DNA of 33,705 nt. Origin: Actinomycetota bacterium. Lineage in GTDB: Bacteria; Actinomycetota; Actinomycetes; Nanopelagicales; Nanopelagicaceae. Numbering within the stretch: position 1 is the stretch's first letter; each line of letters starts with the position of its first letter. The position numbers and the translations under genes were made by a program. This document shows positions 15,394-23,457 of the stretch, piece after piece. The notes below the pieces were generated by a model that worked only from the letters and a program-made list of their open reading frames with translations, ran no database searches and was not told the origin of the DNA. The stretch covers positions 1 to 33,705 of the forward strand of contig CANFXM010000013.1 in assembly GCA_947451045.1 (NCBI GenBank), given 5' to 3'.

Positions 15394-16622
15394 TAATTTT
15401 CTGTAGTCAGCCGCTTCACTTTGATAAATCTTGTTTGTAAAGCCGCGCCCATCATCAAAAGCACCGGAAATGCGAATGCAATTGGTAATGAAGTAAGTTG
15501 TGAAATTCCACCAATAATTGTTGGGCCAGCAAAATATGAAGCAATAGCAATAAGCCCAATGCGAGCTAATCCAACAGAGGGGGCAACTCCAGGAATCGAT
15601 GCTGCAGCTAAATTAAAAGCTGGGAAGAATGGGCCGATACCAAATCCAGCAGCACCAAAACCTATACATACGATCACCAAACTCAGCATGTGATGTGAGT
15701 GAGCTAAGGGAACTCCAACAAGAATCGAAAGTCCCCAGATTCCACCACCAAAGAGTGCTCCATATTTTACAGTCTTTACGTGGCCCCACATTTCAAAGAA
15801 CTTATCTCCTAGCAATCTGCTGACAATCATCGTCAATGAAAAAACGGTTGCTGCGGCAGCATTTGTTCCTTTACCAATATTCATATGATCTCGAAGAAGA
15901 ATTCCACTCCAGTCATATGCGCCACCTTCGGGAACCAGCGCACAGATAAGACCAAAACCTATCCCCCACAAAATCATCGCTTCTTTACCTCTAAATGAAA
16001 CTTTTGAAGAAGTTTGACTTCCTTCTTCACCACCATGTCCATCGAGCTCTGGTGGTAGGAGATAACGAGTTATATATAAGTAAGAAAGAAAACTCAGCGC
16101 TGACATCACTAATAAATTAACTTTTGGTGAGACAAAATTTGCTACAAGGCCGCCAACAAGGGCTGCACAAAAAGCGCCAATACTCCAAAGGCCATGGAAG
16201 GTAGACATCCATCGCCCCTGAGTGTGCTGCTCAATTGCAATTGCTTGACTATTTAGCGCGACATCCATAAATGCAACGCTGAATCCACAGAAAAATAATC
16301 CGAGGGCAAGCGTTGGGACATTATGTGCAATTCCCATAATGCTCACACCCAGTGGCAAAGTAACGCCAGCTATTCGAACGACAATTTTTGATGAAAACAT
16401 ATGTACTACTCGACCAGAGAGTTGTGCGCCAGGTACCGCACCAAAGGTGCTCGCAAGTAATAAGAGTCCAAATTGACCATCACTCAAACCCAATGAAGTT
16501 TTTATTTCAGGAATGCGTGGAATCCAAGCCATGCCCGTAATACCTAGTACGAAGAAACTTGCCCAGACTGCATTTCGGCCATGGATCCCGTATTGATAAT
16601 TAGTGAGTGCCTTAGAGGACAT
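15393..16622 (-). CDS. MFS transporter, YbjJ-like (copy 2)
   Basis: 409 aa, about 12 membrane segments, same architecture as copy 1, with MAWIPRIPEIKTSLG at the start, a central loop rich in G, E and S (DGHGGEEGSQTS) and YDWSGILLRDHM in the second half. It is the upstream member of a tandem pair that probably arose by duplication and has diverged considerably. Its ATG sits exactly 6 nt after TAGCGT, so it is likely leaderless and transcribed divergently from the YbaK gene only 29 bp away. The transported compound is unknown. Confidence 0.86.
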   Translation of the reverse strand: MSSKALTNYQYGIHGRNAVWASFFVLGITGMAWIPRIPEIKTSLGLSDGQFGLLLLASTFGAVPGAQLSGRVVHMFSSKIVVRIAGVTLPLGVSIMGIAHNVPTLALGLFFCGFSVAFMDVALNSQAIAIEQHTQGRWMSTFHGLWSIGAFCAALVGGLVANFVSPKVNLLVMSALSFLSYLYITRYLLPPELDGHGGEEGSQTSSKVSFRGKEAMILWGIGFGLICALVPEGGAYDWSGILLRDHMNIGKGTNAAAATVFSLTMIVSRLLGDKFFEMWGHVKTVKYGALFGGGIWGLSILVGVPLAHSHHMLSLVIVCIGFGAAGFGIGPFFPAFNLAAASIPGVAPSVGLARIGLIAIASYFAGPTIIGGISQLTSLPIAFAFPVLLMMGAALQTRFIKVKRLTTEN

Positions 16623-16628
16623 GGCGCG

Positions 16629-16645
16629 ACGCTATCTCATAAAGT
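16629..16645. promoter_or_regulatory. Divergent leaderless promoters for MFS copy 2 and YbaK gene
   Basis: Minus strand: TAGCGT (16634-16629), 6 nt, ATG 16622. Plus strand: TAAAGT (16640-16645), 6 nt GTGCAC, ATG 16652. Both -10 hexamers fit into 17 bp with only 5 bp between them, and neither gene has a Shine-Dalgarno. Confidence 0.6.
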
Positions 16646-16651
16646 GTGCAC

Positions 16652-17140
16652 ATGGATGGAATTCTCGAAAAAGCGGCCGTGAGACGCTTCCTCGATGCCG
16701 CAAAATCACTGGGTATCAATGGCGAAATAAAAATCCTTTCCGACTCAGCCCGCACTGCTGTCGATGCAGCAAATGCACTCGGTATCGAAGTAGGACAGAT
16801 TGCAGCATCTCTCATATTCAAACTTCCCTCCGGTAATCCGCTGCTTGTCGTTACAAGTGGTCGACATAAAGTTGATACGGCACTTGTTGCGAAAAATCTT
16901 GGAATTGAAAAACTTGATCGCGTCGATGCGGATTACGTAAAAGAAAACAGTGGTTATTCAATCGGTGGTGTGAGCCCATTGGGGTGGGTTACAAAGCCAG
17001 AAATAATCCTTATTGATCAGGCACTCAATGAATATGAAACCGTATGGGCAGCAGCGGGACATCCACACGCGGTTTACCCAACTTCTTTTTCTGAATTACT
17101 TGAATGCACAGGAGCGCAACCTATGGTTGTAGGTGAATAA
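16652..17140 (+). CDS. YbaK/EbsC-family aminoacyl-tRNA deacylase
   Basis: 162 aa from ATG 16652; the ORF track uses a GTG two codons earlier, but TAAAGT-N6-ATG favours 16652. The fold signature is visible as VGQIAASLIFK, LLVVTSGRHKVDTALVAKNLG and GYSIGGVSPLGW, matching the YbaK/ProX deacylase family, which hydrolyses mischarged tRNAs such as Cys-tRNAPro. No prolyl-tRNA synthetase is nearby, so it is a free-standing editing factor. The alpha/beta hydrolase begins one base after its stop, so it probably leads the carotenoid-tailoring operon. Confidence 0.88.
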   Translation: MDGILEKAAVRRFLDAAKSLGINGEIKILSDSARTAVDAANALGIEVGQIAASLIFKLPSGNPLLVVTSGRHKVDTALVAKNLGIEKLDRVDADYVKENSGYSIGGVSPLGWVTKPEIILIDQALNEYETVWAAAGHPHAVYPTSFSELLECTGAQPMVVGE

Positions 17141-17141
17141 A

Positions 17142-17942
17142 ATGACACTTTCAACGCGAAGTTATAACTCGCCAACATCTGAAGATGTTCTTGTCTTAGT
17201 TCACGGACTTGGCTCGGCTGCGACTGCATGGAAGCCGATAATTCCTGCGCTATCTGAAAAGTTCAATGTCATCACTGTTGATCTGCCAGGACATGGTGAA
17301 TCGACATTTGATCCGGCCCAAGCGATGGATCCGCAATCTCTTGCTCTCTTAGTTCGTGATTCCATAAAAACTAATCACGGAATAGATGAATTTCATTTGG
17401 TAGGAAATTCATTAGGAGGATGGATTTCACTCGAGCTCGCATCACTTGCTCGCCAGAATGTAAAAAGTGTTACGGGGCTTGCTCCTGCAGGACTTTGGTT
17501 AGCGCCATATACGGCTCGCTATCCGGGAAGCGCTGTTGCAAATATTTTGGCTCGTGGACTTAAGGTTGCAGCCCCATACATTATCGATTACGACTTAGTT
17601 AGAAAGGTGGGCTTTGCCGATGTCAGCCCACGATGGAAAGAACTTTCAAAAGAAATTTGTTTGGATGCAACGCTGGCGATGGCTACATCTGCCGGTTACT
17701 ACCCTGCGTGGGATGGAATGTTGAAAAAGAGATTTGATTCACAGATCAGTTCTGACATACCGGTCACTATTATTTTTGGAGATAGCGATAAAACTTTGCC
17801 CGCATTAGATTGCCAAGAAAAAACCCTTGCGCCAGCGCATGCCAAATGGATTGAATTTGAATCGTGCGGACATGCTCCTATGTGGGATTGGCCGCAACAA
17901 TGCATTGAAAAGATAATTGAAACTACAGGTATCGCGAAATGA
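17142..17942 (+). CDS. Alpha/beta hydrolase in the carotenoid-tailoring operon
   Basis: 266 aa. The fold markers are LVHGLGSAATAW (oxyanion HG), the nucleophile elbow GNSLGG with Ser near residue 89, a cap region, FGDSDK with a likely catalytic Asp, and SCGHAPMWDWP with the catalytic His. The ATG at 17142 has AGGTG upstream; the track's GTG (17133) is an alternative. The stop overlaps the crtA-like start by ATGA, so the two are translationally coupled. The substrate is unknown. An esterase or acyl-group role on the carotenoid product is only an inference from position. Confidence 0.87.
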   Translation: MTLSTRSYNSPTSEDVLVLVHGLGSAATAWKPIIPALSEKFNVITVDLPGHGESTFDPAQAMDPQSLALLVRDSIKTNHGIDEFHLVGNSLGGWISLELASLARQNVKSVTGLAPAGLWLAPYTARYPGSAVANILARGLKVAAPYIIDYDLVRKVGFADVSPRWKELSKEICLDATLAMATSAGYYPAWDGMLKKRFDSQISSDIPVTIIFGDSDKTLPALDCQEKTLAPAHAKWIEFESCGHAPMWDWPQQCIEKIIETTGIAK

Positions 17943-18598
17943 TTGTTGCTGCCTACTTTTGGCAGATCGAAAGGAAAAGAATTCCATTTGCTATTTCTCG
18001 AATGGCACTCAATAGACGGGCTGTTAGAAATTTTCCTGGAGTAAGTTTTTCAAAGTTACTGGGATGTGGCACTGGTGAACGCTTTACCCCGAGTGATGCT
18101 GATCCTTTGCGATGGGGAATTTTGGTAGCAATTGATGAAAACCAAATTGAGGCATTTGATAACAGCCGTTTTATTTCACAATGGAGAAAGAATTCGCACT
18201 CTGAATTTCGAGCACTGCTCTCCCCTATTTCTTCGCACGGGCAATGGTCTAAGAAAGAACCATTCACTGTTTCTACAAAACCTAACGACGGAGCGATTGT
18301 TGCAATTACTAGAGCGCGCATCTCCTTTCTCGGAAATTTTCGTTTCTGGAAAGCCGTTCCACCTGTAACTACTAGCCTTCACAATTCACCAGGTTTGATT
18401 TCTGCTATTGGTATCGGCGAGGCACCTATTGGATTGCAAGGAACTTTCTCGATCTGGGAATCCGCACAGGCACTTCGCGAATTTGCCTATAAAGGTGAGG
18501 CACATACCCAAGTAATTGCCGATACCAAGAAATATCAGTGGTATTCAGAGGAACTCTTCGCTCGCTTCGCTGTTCTGGAGTTACGCGGCTGCTTATAA
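17939..18598 (+). CDS. crtA: CrtA-like carotenoid oxygenase (spheroidene monooxygenase family)
   Basis: 219 aa, near the length of CrtA. Recognisable stretches are GVSFSKLLGCGTGERFTP, the ARISFLGNFRFWKAVPPV block, IGIGEAPIGLQGTFSIW and a C-terminal YSEELFARF. CrtA of purple bacteria adds a keto group at C-2 of acyclic carotenoid ends. Lying between a hydrolase and CruF, this protein is inferred to oxygenate C-2' of the psi end before glycosylation. No membrane anchor is evident. It overlaps the hydrolase by 4 bp and is followed 18 bp later by cruF. Family assignment is firm; the exact position and product of oxidation are not. Confidence 0.82.
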   Translation: MIVAAYFWQIERKRIPFAISRMALNRRAVRNFPGVSFSKLLGCGTGERFTPSDADPLRWGILVAIDENQIEAFDNSRFISQWRKNSHSEFRALLSPISSHGQWSKKEPFTVSTKPNDGAIVAITRARISFLGNFRFWKAVPPVTTSLHNSPGLISAIGIGEAPIGLQGTFSIWESAQALREFAYKGEAHTQVIADTKKYQWYSEELFARFAVLELRGCL

Positions 18599-18616
18599 GT
18601 AGGGCAGAATTGCACC

Positions 18617-19420
18617 ATGTCGCTTCGCCACTATTCACCTCGCGGTAATAGGCGACGCGGAATAAATCCAAAGGCGCAAGGTTTGCTTGTAGGAATTCTT
18701 GGAATTGCGATATTTCAACAGATTGTCTATCCGTTAGTTCATGGCGAAACTCTTCGAGTACTCACTATTTCTACTGTGTATTGCGGGGCTATAGCGATGT
18801 CACTACATGCGCTCTTAGCCTTTGGTGGTAAATACGCATTTAGATACTTATCGGTGACATTGATTTATGCCTACATAATGGAAGAAATTGGAATTCATAC
18901 AGGGTGGCCATTCGGGCAATATTCCTATGATGCTTCGCTAGGACCAAAACTTGCAGGAGTCTCACTAGTCGTTCCTTTTGCTTGGGTAATGATGGCGCAT
19001 CCACTTTTGATTGCCTCTCGAAGAGTCGGCAAAAGTTGGGTTTTTCTTTACGGTGGAATTGCATTGATGGCATGGGACTTATTTTTAGATCCGCAGATGG
19101 TTAATGCCGGTCGGTGGAGTTGGACTTTCACAGGATCGCATGTTCCTTTCGAACGCGAAATTCCATTATCAAATGCATTTGGCTGGCTTCTAGCTGGCAT
19201 GGGACTGATGGGTCTTCTGCACCAAATACTTCCCCGTGAACTTAGAAAAGTAAGCGCAGGTTTTGGGGTTGTTGATTTTTATTTAGCATGGAGTTGGTTC
19301 TCGGGCGTTGTTGCTAATTTATTTTTCTTTCATCGACCAGGTATTGCATTCTTTGGTGGTCTCATTTATGGATTGGTTCTTGCACCGTATGTATTTTCGC
19401 GCTGGCTCGGTAGACCATAG
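18617..19420 (+). CDS. cruF: Carotenoid 1',2'-hydratase CruF (DUF422 family)
   Basis: 267 aa polytopic membrane protein with about seven hydrophobic segments. Family markers are EEIGIHTGWPFGQYSYD, the VPFAWVMMAHP helix, and ALMAWDLFLDPQMVNAGRWSW with conserved acidic residues. CruF-type enzymes add water across the 1',2' double bond of a psi end group (gamma-carotene to 1'-hydroxy form in cyanobacteria, or in bacterioruberin synthesis). Its neighbours CrtA-like, CruG-like and a second CrtI-type desaturase fit a psi-end tailoring operon. A CAGAAT hexamer lies 6 nt before the ATG, so an internal leaderless promoter is possible. Confidence 0.9.
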   Translation: MSLRHYSPRGNRRRGINPKAQGLLVGILGIAIFQQIVYPLVHGETLRVLTISTVYCGAIAMSLHALLAFGGKYAFRYLSVTLIYAYIMEEIGIHTGWPFGQYSYDASLGPKLAGVSLVVPFAWVMMAHPLLIASRRVGKSWVFLYGGIALMAWDLFLDPQMVNAGRWSWTFTGSHVPFEREIPLSNAFGWLLAGMGLMGLLHQILPRELRKVSAGFGVVDFYLAWSWFSGVVANLFFFHRPGIAFFGGLIYGLVLAPYVFSRWLGRP

Positions 19421-19430
19421 ATATAGTTGA

Positions 19431-20489
19431 ATGATTTCAGTAATTCTAAATTCAATCTTGTTGCTTTTCGTTTTGATCAACGCATTTACCATGCCAAAAC
19501 TGGCGCAATCCATTGCAGTATCGAAGTCAGTTGCTGTTCATATTCCAATGCGCAATGAAGCAAAAAATGTACTTGAACTAGTCGAATCTCTTAGAAGCCA
19601 GAATTATGCGGGCCAACTCCATTTCTATATCCTCGATGATAATTCTACAGACCAGACTTATTCTTTACTTCAATCAGCAACCAAAGACGATCCTCGCTTC
19701 ACACTTCTAGTCGGTAGTGAGCCACCAAACGGGTGGATTGGGAAAACATGGGCGCTACAGCAAATCTTTGAAGCAAGTAGTGAGGAAGTAATCATCAGTC
19801 TTGATGCAGATGTTCGACTCACTACTGATGCAATTACTCGTGGCGTATCGACTCTGTCGGAATATAAACTCAATTTTCTTTCTGTTTATCCTTCTCAAAT
19901 AACCACAACATTTGGGGAGAGAATGATTCAGCCACTCTTGCAGTGGTCTTGGCTTTCAACTTTGTTGTTGCGATTCACAATGCGCTCTACTCGATCTGCA
20001 TTTGCTGTAGCAAATGGCCAATTTTTTATTGTCCAACGCCAAGTAATGACCGGATATGCGAATGTGAAAAAAGAAGTTTTAGACGATATGGCTCTTGCTC
20101 GAACTTTGCTAACTAGTAAATTCAGAGGCAGTGTTGTCAACGGTGGAGCTATTGCCCAGTGCCAAATGTATGCCTCATTTTCTGAGCTTCGTTCTGGTTA
20201 CGCCAAATCATTATGGAAAGCATTTGGCTCGGTCATTGGAAGTCTTATTGCAATTATTTTTCTATTTATCTCCGGTGTTCTACCAATCATCCTGGTTCTG
20301 ACGGGATCGCCATGGGGATGGATTGCCCTTGAGCTTGTCGTACTCTCGCGAATCATTAGTGCCTATATCTCCGACGGGGCAATGATGGATTCACTTCTTC
20401 ATCCAATCTCGTCGCTCTTGCTTATCTATCTCATTATTTATTCTTGGTCAGTGCGCAAAAATGTGCAATGGAAGGGTCGCACACTATGA
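19431..20489 (+). CDS. cruG: Membrane glycosyltransferase family 2, CruG-like
   Basis: 352 aa. After an N-terminal membrane segment, the GT2 core shows AVHIPMRNEAKNV, the nucleotide-sugar motif YILDDNSTDQT, NGWIGKTWALQQ, LDADVR (DxD) and KKEVLDDMALAR. Two to three membrane segments close the C-terminus. CruG glycosylates the 2'-hydroxyl of myxol-type carotenoids; related CrtQ enzymes glycosylate other C30/C40 carotenoids, so the acceptor is inferred from the adjacent cruF. It starts 10 bp after cruF and its stop overlaps the start of the next desaturase by ATGA. The donor sugar cannot be told from sequence. Confidence 0.85.
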   Translation: MISVILNSILLLFVLINAFTMPKLAQSIAVSKSVAVHIPMRNEAKNVLELVESLRSQNYAGQLHFYILDDNSTDQTYSLLQSATKDDPRFTLLVGSEPPNGWIGKTWALQQIFEASSEEVIISLDADVRLTTDAITRGVSTLSEYKLNFLSVYPSQITTTFGERMIQPLLQWSWLSTLLLRFTMRSTRSAFAVANGQFFIVQRQVMTGYANVKKEVLDDMALARTLLTSKFRGSVVNGGAIAQCQMYASFSELRSGYAKSLWKAFGSVIGSLIAIIFLFISGVLPIILVLTGSPWGWIALELVVLSRIISAYISDGAMMDSLLHPISSLLLIYLIIYSWSVRKNVQWKGRTL

Positions 20490-22006
20490 AAATTTCTATC
20501 GTTGGCGCTGGTGTTGGAGGAATGATTGCTGCTGCACGATTAGCAAAAGCCGGTCATTCGGTAACCGTGTACGAAGGAAGTGATCGAGTCGGTGGAAAAT
20601 TACGTACCGAATGGATTGGGCGATACGCATTCGATACTGGCCCATCATTGCTAACACTTCCTGCTGTTTACCGAGACTTCTTTCTTAAAACGGGAAAGCA
20701 TATGGGCCAGGAGATGGAAGTAGTCTCGGTTAATCCTTCTTTTGATTACCGATTTGCCGATGGCAGTAATGTGAAGTTTGCGAATCTCTCACGTCATGAA
20801 ACTTTGAAATCAATTGCAGAATCTTTTTCCCAAGAAAGTGCCCAGCAATGGGATTCACTAATGAGCGTTGCAGAGAAGATGTGGGATATCTCAAGAGAAC
20901 CTTTTATTGAATCAGAGCTCAGATCACCCCTTTCCCTATTGAAGAGACCCACTTTCTTGAAAGATTTATTTACTATCAAACCTTGGCAATCACTTCGTCA
21001 ATTAGCCAATGACGAACTCACCGATATTCGACTCCGTTACATTTTGGATCGCTACGCAACATATAGCGGTTCAGATCCTCGTAAGGCTCCTGCTGTGCTT
21101 TCCTCTATTGCATTTGTAGAGGAAACATTTGGCGCTTGGCATATCAAAGGTGGCCTTGGAACTATGGCTGAGGCTATCTATGCGCGCTGTGTCAAACATG
21201 GTGTTCATTTTGAGCTATCAACTCCAGTTCAGGAAATTATTCTCAACCAAGGCAAAGTCACTGGAATTATTCTTTCTAATGGTCAACGTGTTGAATCTGA
21301 TGCAGTTGTGAGTAATGCCGATGCATCATTTACGTACAACACTCTTATCAAGAGTAACTCCCGCAGAGTGAAGAAAATCCGACGAAATCTTGCTAAATCT
21401 GAAGCATCCTTAGCTGGCTTCTCGTTACTACTTGGACTTCGCCCTAGTGATGAACCGATGCTTGAGCACCACACCATTTTATTTCCTCAAGATTACGACA
21501 AAGAGTTTGATTCGATTTTTACTGAAAGAAAACCTGTTTCTGAACCCACAATCTATCTATGCGCTCCCCACGATCCAACAATGGTCAAAACGCAAAACTC
21601 TGTCGGGCTTTTCGTATTAGTCAATGCCCCAGTTCACTCACTTGATCCAACCCAAGGCTGGAATTGGAGTGATGAAAAATTCAATAATGAATACGCACAC
21701 CAAATTATTGATCAGATTGAATCACGCGGTATTTCAATACGAGATCGATTAGAAACAATGACTATAAGAACGCCACTGCAATTACAAGTAAGTGTCAACG
21801 CACCTGGTGGCTCAATCTATGGAAGTTCGAGTAATGGCGCCCGAGCTGCATTTTTGCGAGCAAAGAATCGTTCATCTATAAAAGGTTTGTACTTGGTGGG
21901 AGGTTCAGCCCATCCTGGAGGTGGCTTACCTCTTGTTGGTATTAGTGGTGATTTAGTTGCTAGCGCAATTGGGAGCGCGAAAAACGTACAACCAAATAAA
22001 GGCTAA
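20486..22006 (+). CDS. Second CrtI-family carotenoid desaturase, CrtD-like by context
   Basis: 506 aa FAD-dependent oxidoreductase. The dinucleotide loop IVGAGVGGMIAAARLAKAG opens the protein, followed by the CrtI-family FDTGPSLLTLP and the C-terminal GGSAHPGGGLPLVGISG. It differs clearly from the other CrtI in this window (24549), which is linked to crtE and crtB and is the better phytoene desaturase. With cruF and cruG in the same operon, a 3',4'-desaturase role (CrtD type) on a hydroxylated psi end is inferred. The ORF track begins 14 codons early; ATG 20486 overlaps the cruG stop. Its last 47 bp overlap the convergent phosphatidyltransferase gene. Confidence 0.8.
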   Translation: MKISIVGAGVGGMIAAARLAKAGHSVTVYEGSDRVGGKLRTEWIGRYAFDTGPSLLTLPAVYRDFFLKTGKHMGQEMEVVSVNPSFDYRFADGSNVKFANLSRHETLKSIAESFSQESAQQWDSLMSVAEKMWDISREPFIESELRSPLSLLKRPTFLKDLFTIKPWQSLRQLANDELTDIRLRYILDRYATYSGSDPRKAPAVLSSIAFVEETFGAWHIKGGLGTMAEAIYARCVKHGVHFELSTPVQEIILNQGKVTGIILSNGQRVESDAVVSNADASFTYNTLIKSNSRRVKKIRRNLAKSEASLAGFSLLLGLRPSDEPMLEHHTILFPQDYDKEFDSIFTERKPVSEPTIYLCAPHDPTMVKTQNSVGLFVLVNAPVHSLDPTQGWNWSDEKFNNEYAHQIIDQIESRGISIRDRLETMTIRTPLQLQVSVNAPGGSIYGSSSNGARAAFLRAKNRSSIKGLYLVGGSAHPGGGLPLVGISGDLVASAIGSAKNVQPNKG

Positions 22007-22580
22007 TTGTCTGTAATAGTAAGAAAACAATCGATAGTGCCGTAATTCCTGTAATGCCTAAATGCCACATGATTAATGCGATAAAAATAAAGCTTGCGCG
22101 TACTGGACGTTCGGCAGGTGTTACTACGCCAAGTTCATTGACGCCCAATGAAGAAAGTCGCGCACGAGCATATTCTTGAACACTTGCGATAACCCATAAA
22201 ACAATTGAAATCCAAGCAGGTACACCAATTCGATAAAACGCCACTAGCCAAAGAGCTTCGCTTATACGATCAGCTACAGAATCGAGAATCGCACCTCTGT
22301 TGCTCTCGCGCTTTTGAAATATTGCAACACTTCCATCAATACCGTCGAAGAAAAGTGAAAAGACTATAAAGATAATTCCCCAAATTGAAAGAGCTGTAAA
22401 GGCTGTTGCAATCGCACTTAGTAATCCCAATAGTGTCAGCACGTTAGGAGAAATACGAAGAAGCGTTGCAACTAGCCCAAATCGATATGAGATAGAGAGC
22501 CAAGCGCCAACAATTCCCGTTACAGGTGCATCGTTATGTAATTGGCTCCAACGTTTTAGAAATTCAGTCTTCGACATCAT
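21960..22580 (-). CDS. CDP-alcohol phosphatidyltransferase family membrane protein
   Basis: 206 aa, about six membrane segments. The active-site motif DG-x2-AR-x8-G-x3-D-x3-D is present as DGSVAIFQKRESNRGAILDSVAD: all four metal-binding acidic positions are kept, but the Arg after the Ala is Ile. It joins a CDP-linked lipid headgroup to an alcohol; the alcohol is unknown and the variant motif argues against confidently naming it PgsA or PIP synthase. The ATG directly abuts the metF stop, so they are co-transcribed. A second ATG follows immediately (22577). Its 3' end overlaps the convergent desaturase by 47 bp. Confidence 0.83.
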   Translation of the reverse strand: MMSKTEFLKRWSQLHNDAPVTGIVGAWLSISYRFGLVATLLRISPNVLTLLGLLSAIATAFTALSIWGIIFIVFSLFFDGIDGSVAIFQKRESNRGAILDSVADRISEALWLVAFYRIGVPAWISIVLWVIASVQEYARARLSSLGVNELGVVTPAERPVRASFIFIALIMWHLGITGITALSIVFLLLQTISLYLVVRFSRSQLR

Positions 22581-23435
22581 CTAGCGGACTACTCCCAGAT
22601 TCTCGTAAATTTCGCGAGTAGCAGTTGAACTATTCATTGTATAAAAGTGAATTCCAGGAACGCCTTCAGCTAAAAGTTTTTGACATAACTCAGTAGCGAT
22701 TTCCACACCTAACGAACGAACTGCTTCGGGATCTGATTCCACGGAAAGGAAACGTTTCATCATTGCATCTGGAATCGCTGTGCCTCCAAGTTCAGACATT
22801 CGATGTAGCTGCTTTACATTTGTTACAGGCAATATTCCAGCAATGATCGGCAAATTTGAACCACGTGCACTCAAGCGATCAACAAGTGCGCGCCATCTTT
22901 GAGCTTCAAAGAAGAATTGTGTAGTTGCAAATGTTGCACCTAATGATTCTTTTCTAATAAGTACTTCAATATCTTTATCAAAATCACCGCCAGAAGCAGG
23001 ATGTCCATCAGGAAATGCGGCCACACCAATAGTGAAACCACCTAAGCCAGCAGCAAGTTCAACAAGCTGGTCTGCATGATCTAGTCCACCTGGTGTTGAA
23101 GTCCATGGCGCACTTGGGCCACCAACTGGATCTCCACGCAGCGCCAATATGCTTGAAATTCCTGCATTTTTATATTTTCCTAATATTTCAATGAGTTCAT
23201 CTCGCGTAGAGCCAACACAGGTGAGGTGCGCAACTGTAGGAATCTTTATTCGCTCTGTGATGTGGGAAGTAATAGCAATTGTTCTATCGCGCGTACTTCC
23301 GCCCGCTCCATAAGTGACGGAAATAAAATCAGGACGAAGTGATTCCAATCCAGTCATTGCAGCCCAAAGACGAGCCTCTCCCTCGGCATCTTTAGGCGGG
23401 AAGAATTCAAATGAATACGAAGTGCGCTTAGCCAC
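22581..23435 (-). CDS. metF: 5,10-methylenetetrahydrofolate reductase MetF
   Basis: 284 aa FAD-dependent TIM-barrel enzyme that makes 5-methyl-THF for methionine synthesis. Motifs are SFEFFPPKDAEGE at the start, VTYGAGGSTRDRT, HLTCVGSTRDEL, ALRGDPVGG, and ATTQFFFE in the C-terminal half; length is normal. It starts with GTG, exactly 6 nt after a TACCCT -10, with no Shine-Dalgarno, so the mRNA is probably leaderless. It is divergent from crtE with overlapping -10 boxes. A metF homologue next to an idsA-type prenyl synthase is, as I recall, also seen in mycobacteria, suggesting old synteny. Confidence 0.96.
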   Translation of the reverse strand: MAKRTSYSFEFFPPKDAEGEARLWAAMTGLESLRPDFISVTYGAGGSTRDRTIAITSHITERIKIPTVAHLTCVGSTRDELIEILGKYKNAGISSILALRGDPVGGPSAPWTSTPGGLDHADQLVELAAGLGGFTIGVAAFPDGHPASGGDFDKDIEVLIRKESLGATFATTQFFFEAQRWRALVDRLSARGSNLPIIAGILPVTNVKQLHRMSELGGTAIPDAMMKRFLSVESDPEAVRSLGVEIATELCQKLLAEGVPGIHFYTMNSSTATREIYENLGVVR

Positions 23436-23441
23436 GGAGTG

Positions 23442-23451
23442 AGGGTACCGT
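23442..23451. promoter_or_regulatory. Overlapping divergent -10 boxes, metF and crtE
   Basis: AGGGTACCGT holds TACCCT on the minus strand (23447-23442) and TACCGT on the plus strand (23446-23451), sharing the central TA. Each is followed by exactly 6 nt and then a GTG start codon (metF 23435, crtE 23458). Two polymerases could not occupy this site at once. Confidence 0.6.
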
Positions 23452-23457
23452 TACCGC

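Noticed and set aside
17953-18321. 122-aa minus-strand ORF opposite crtA
   Set aside because: Lies entirely within the CrtA-like gene, which has clear family similarity; no independent support.
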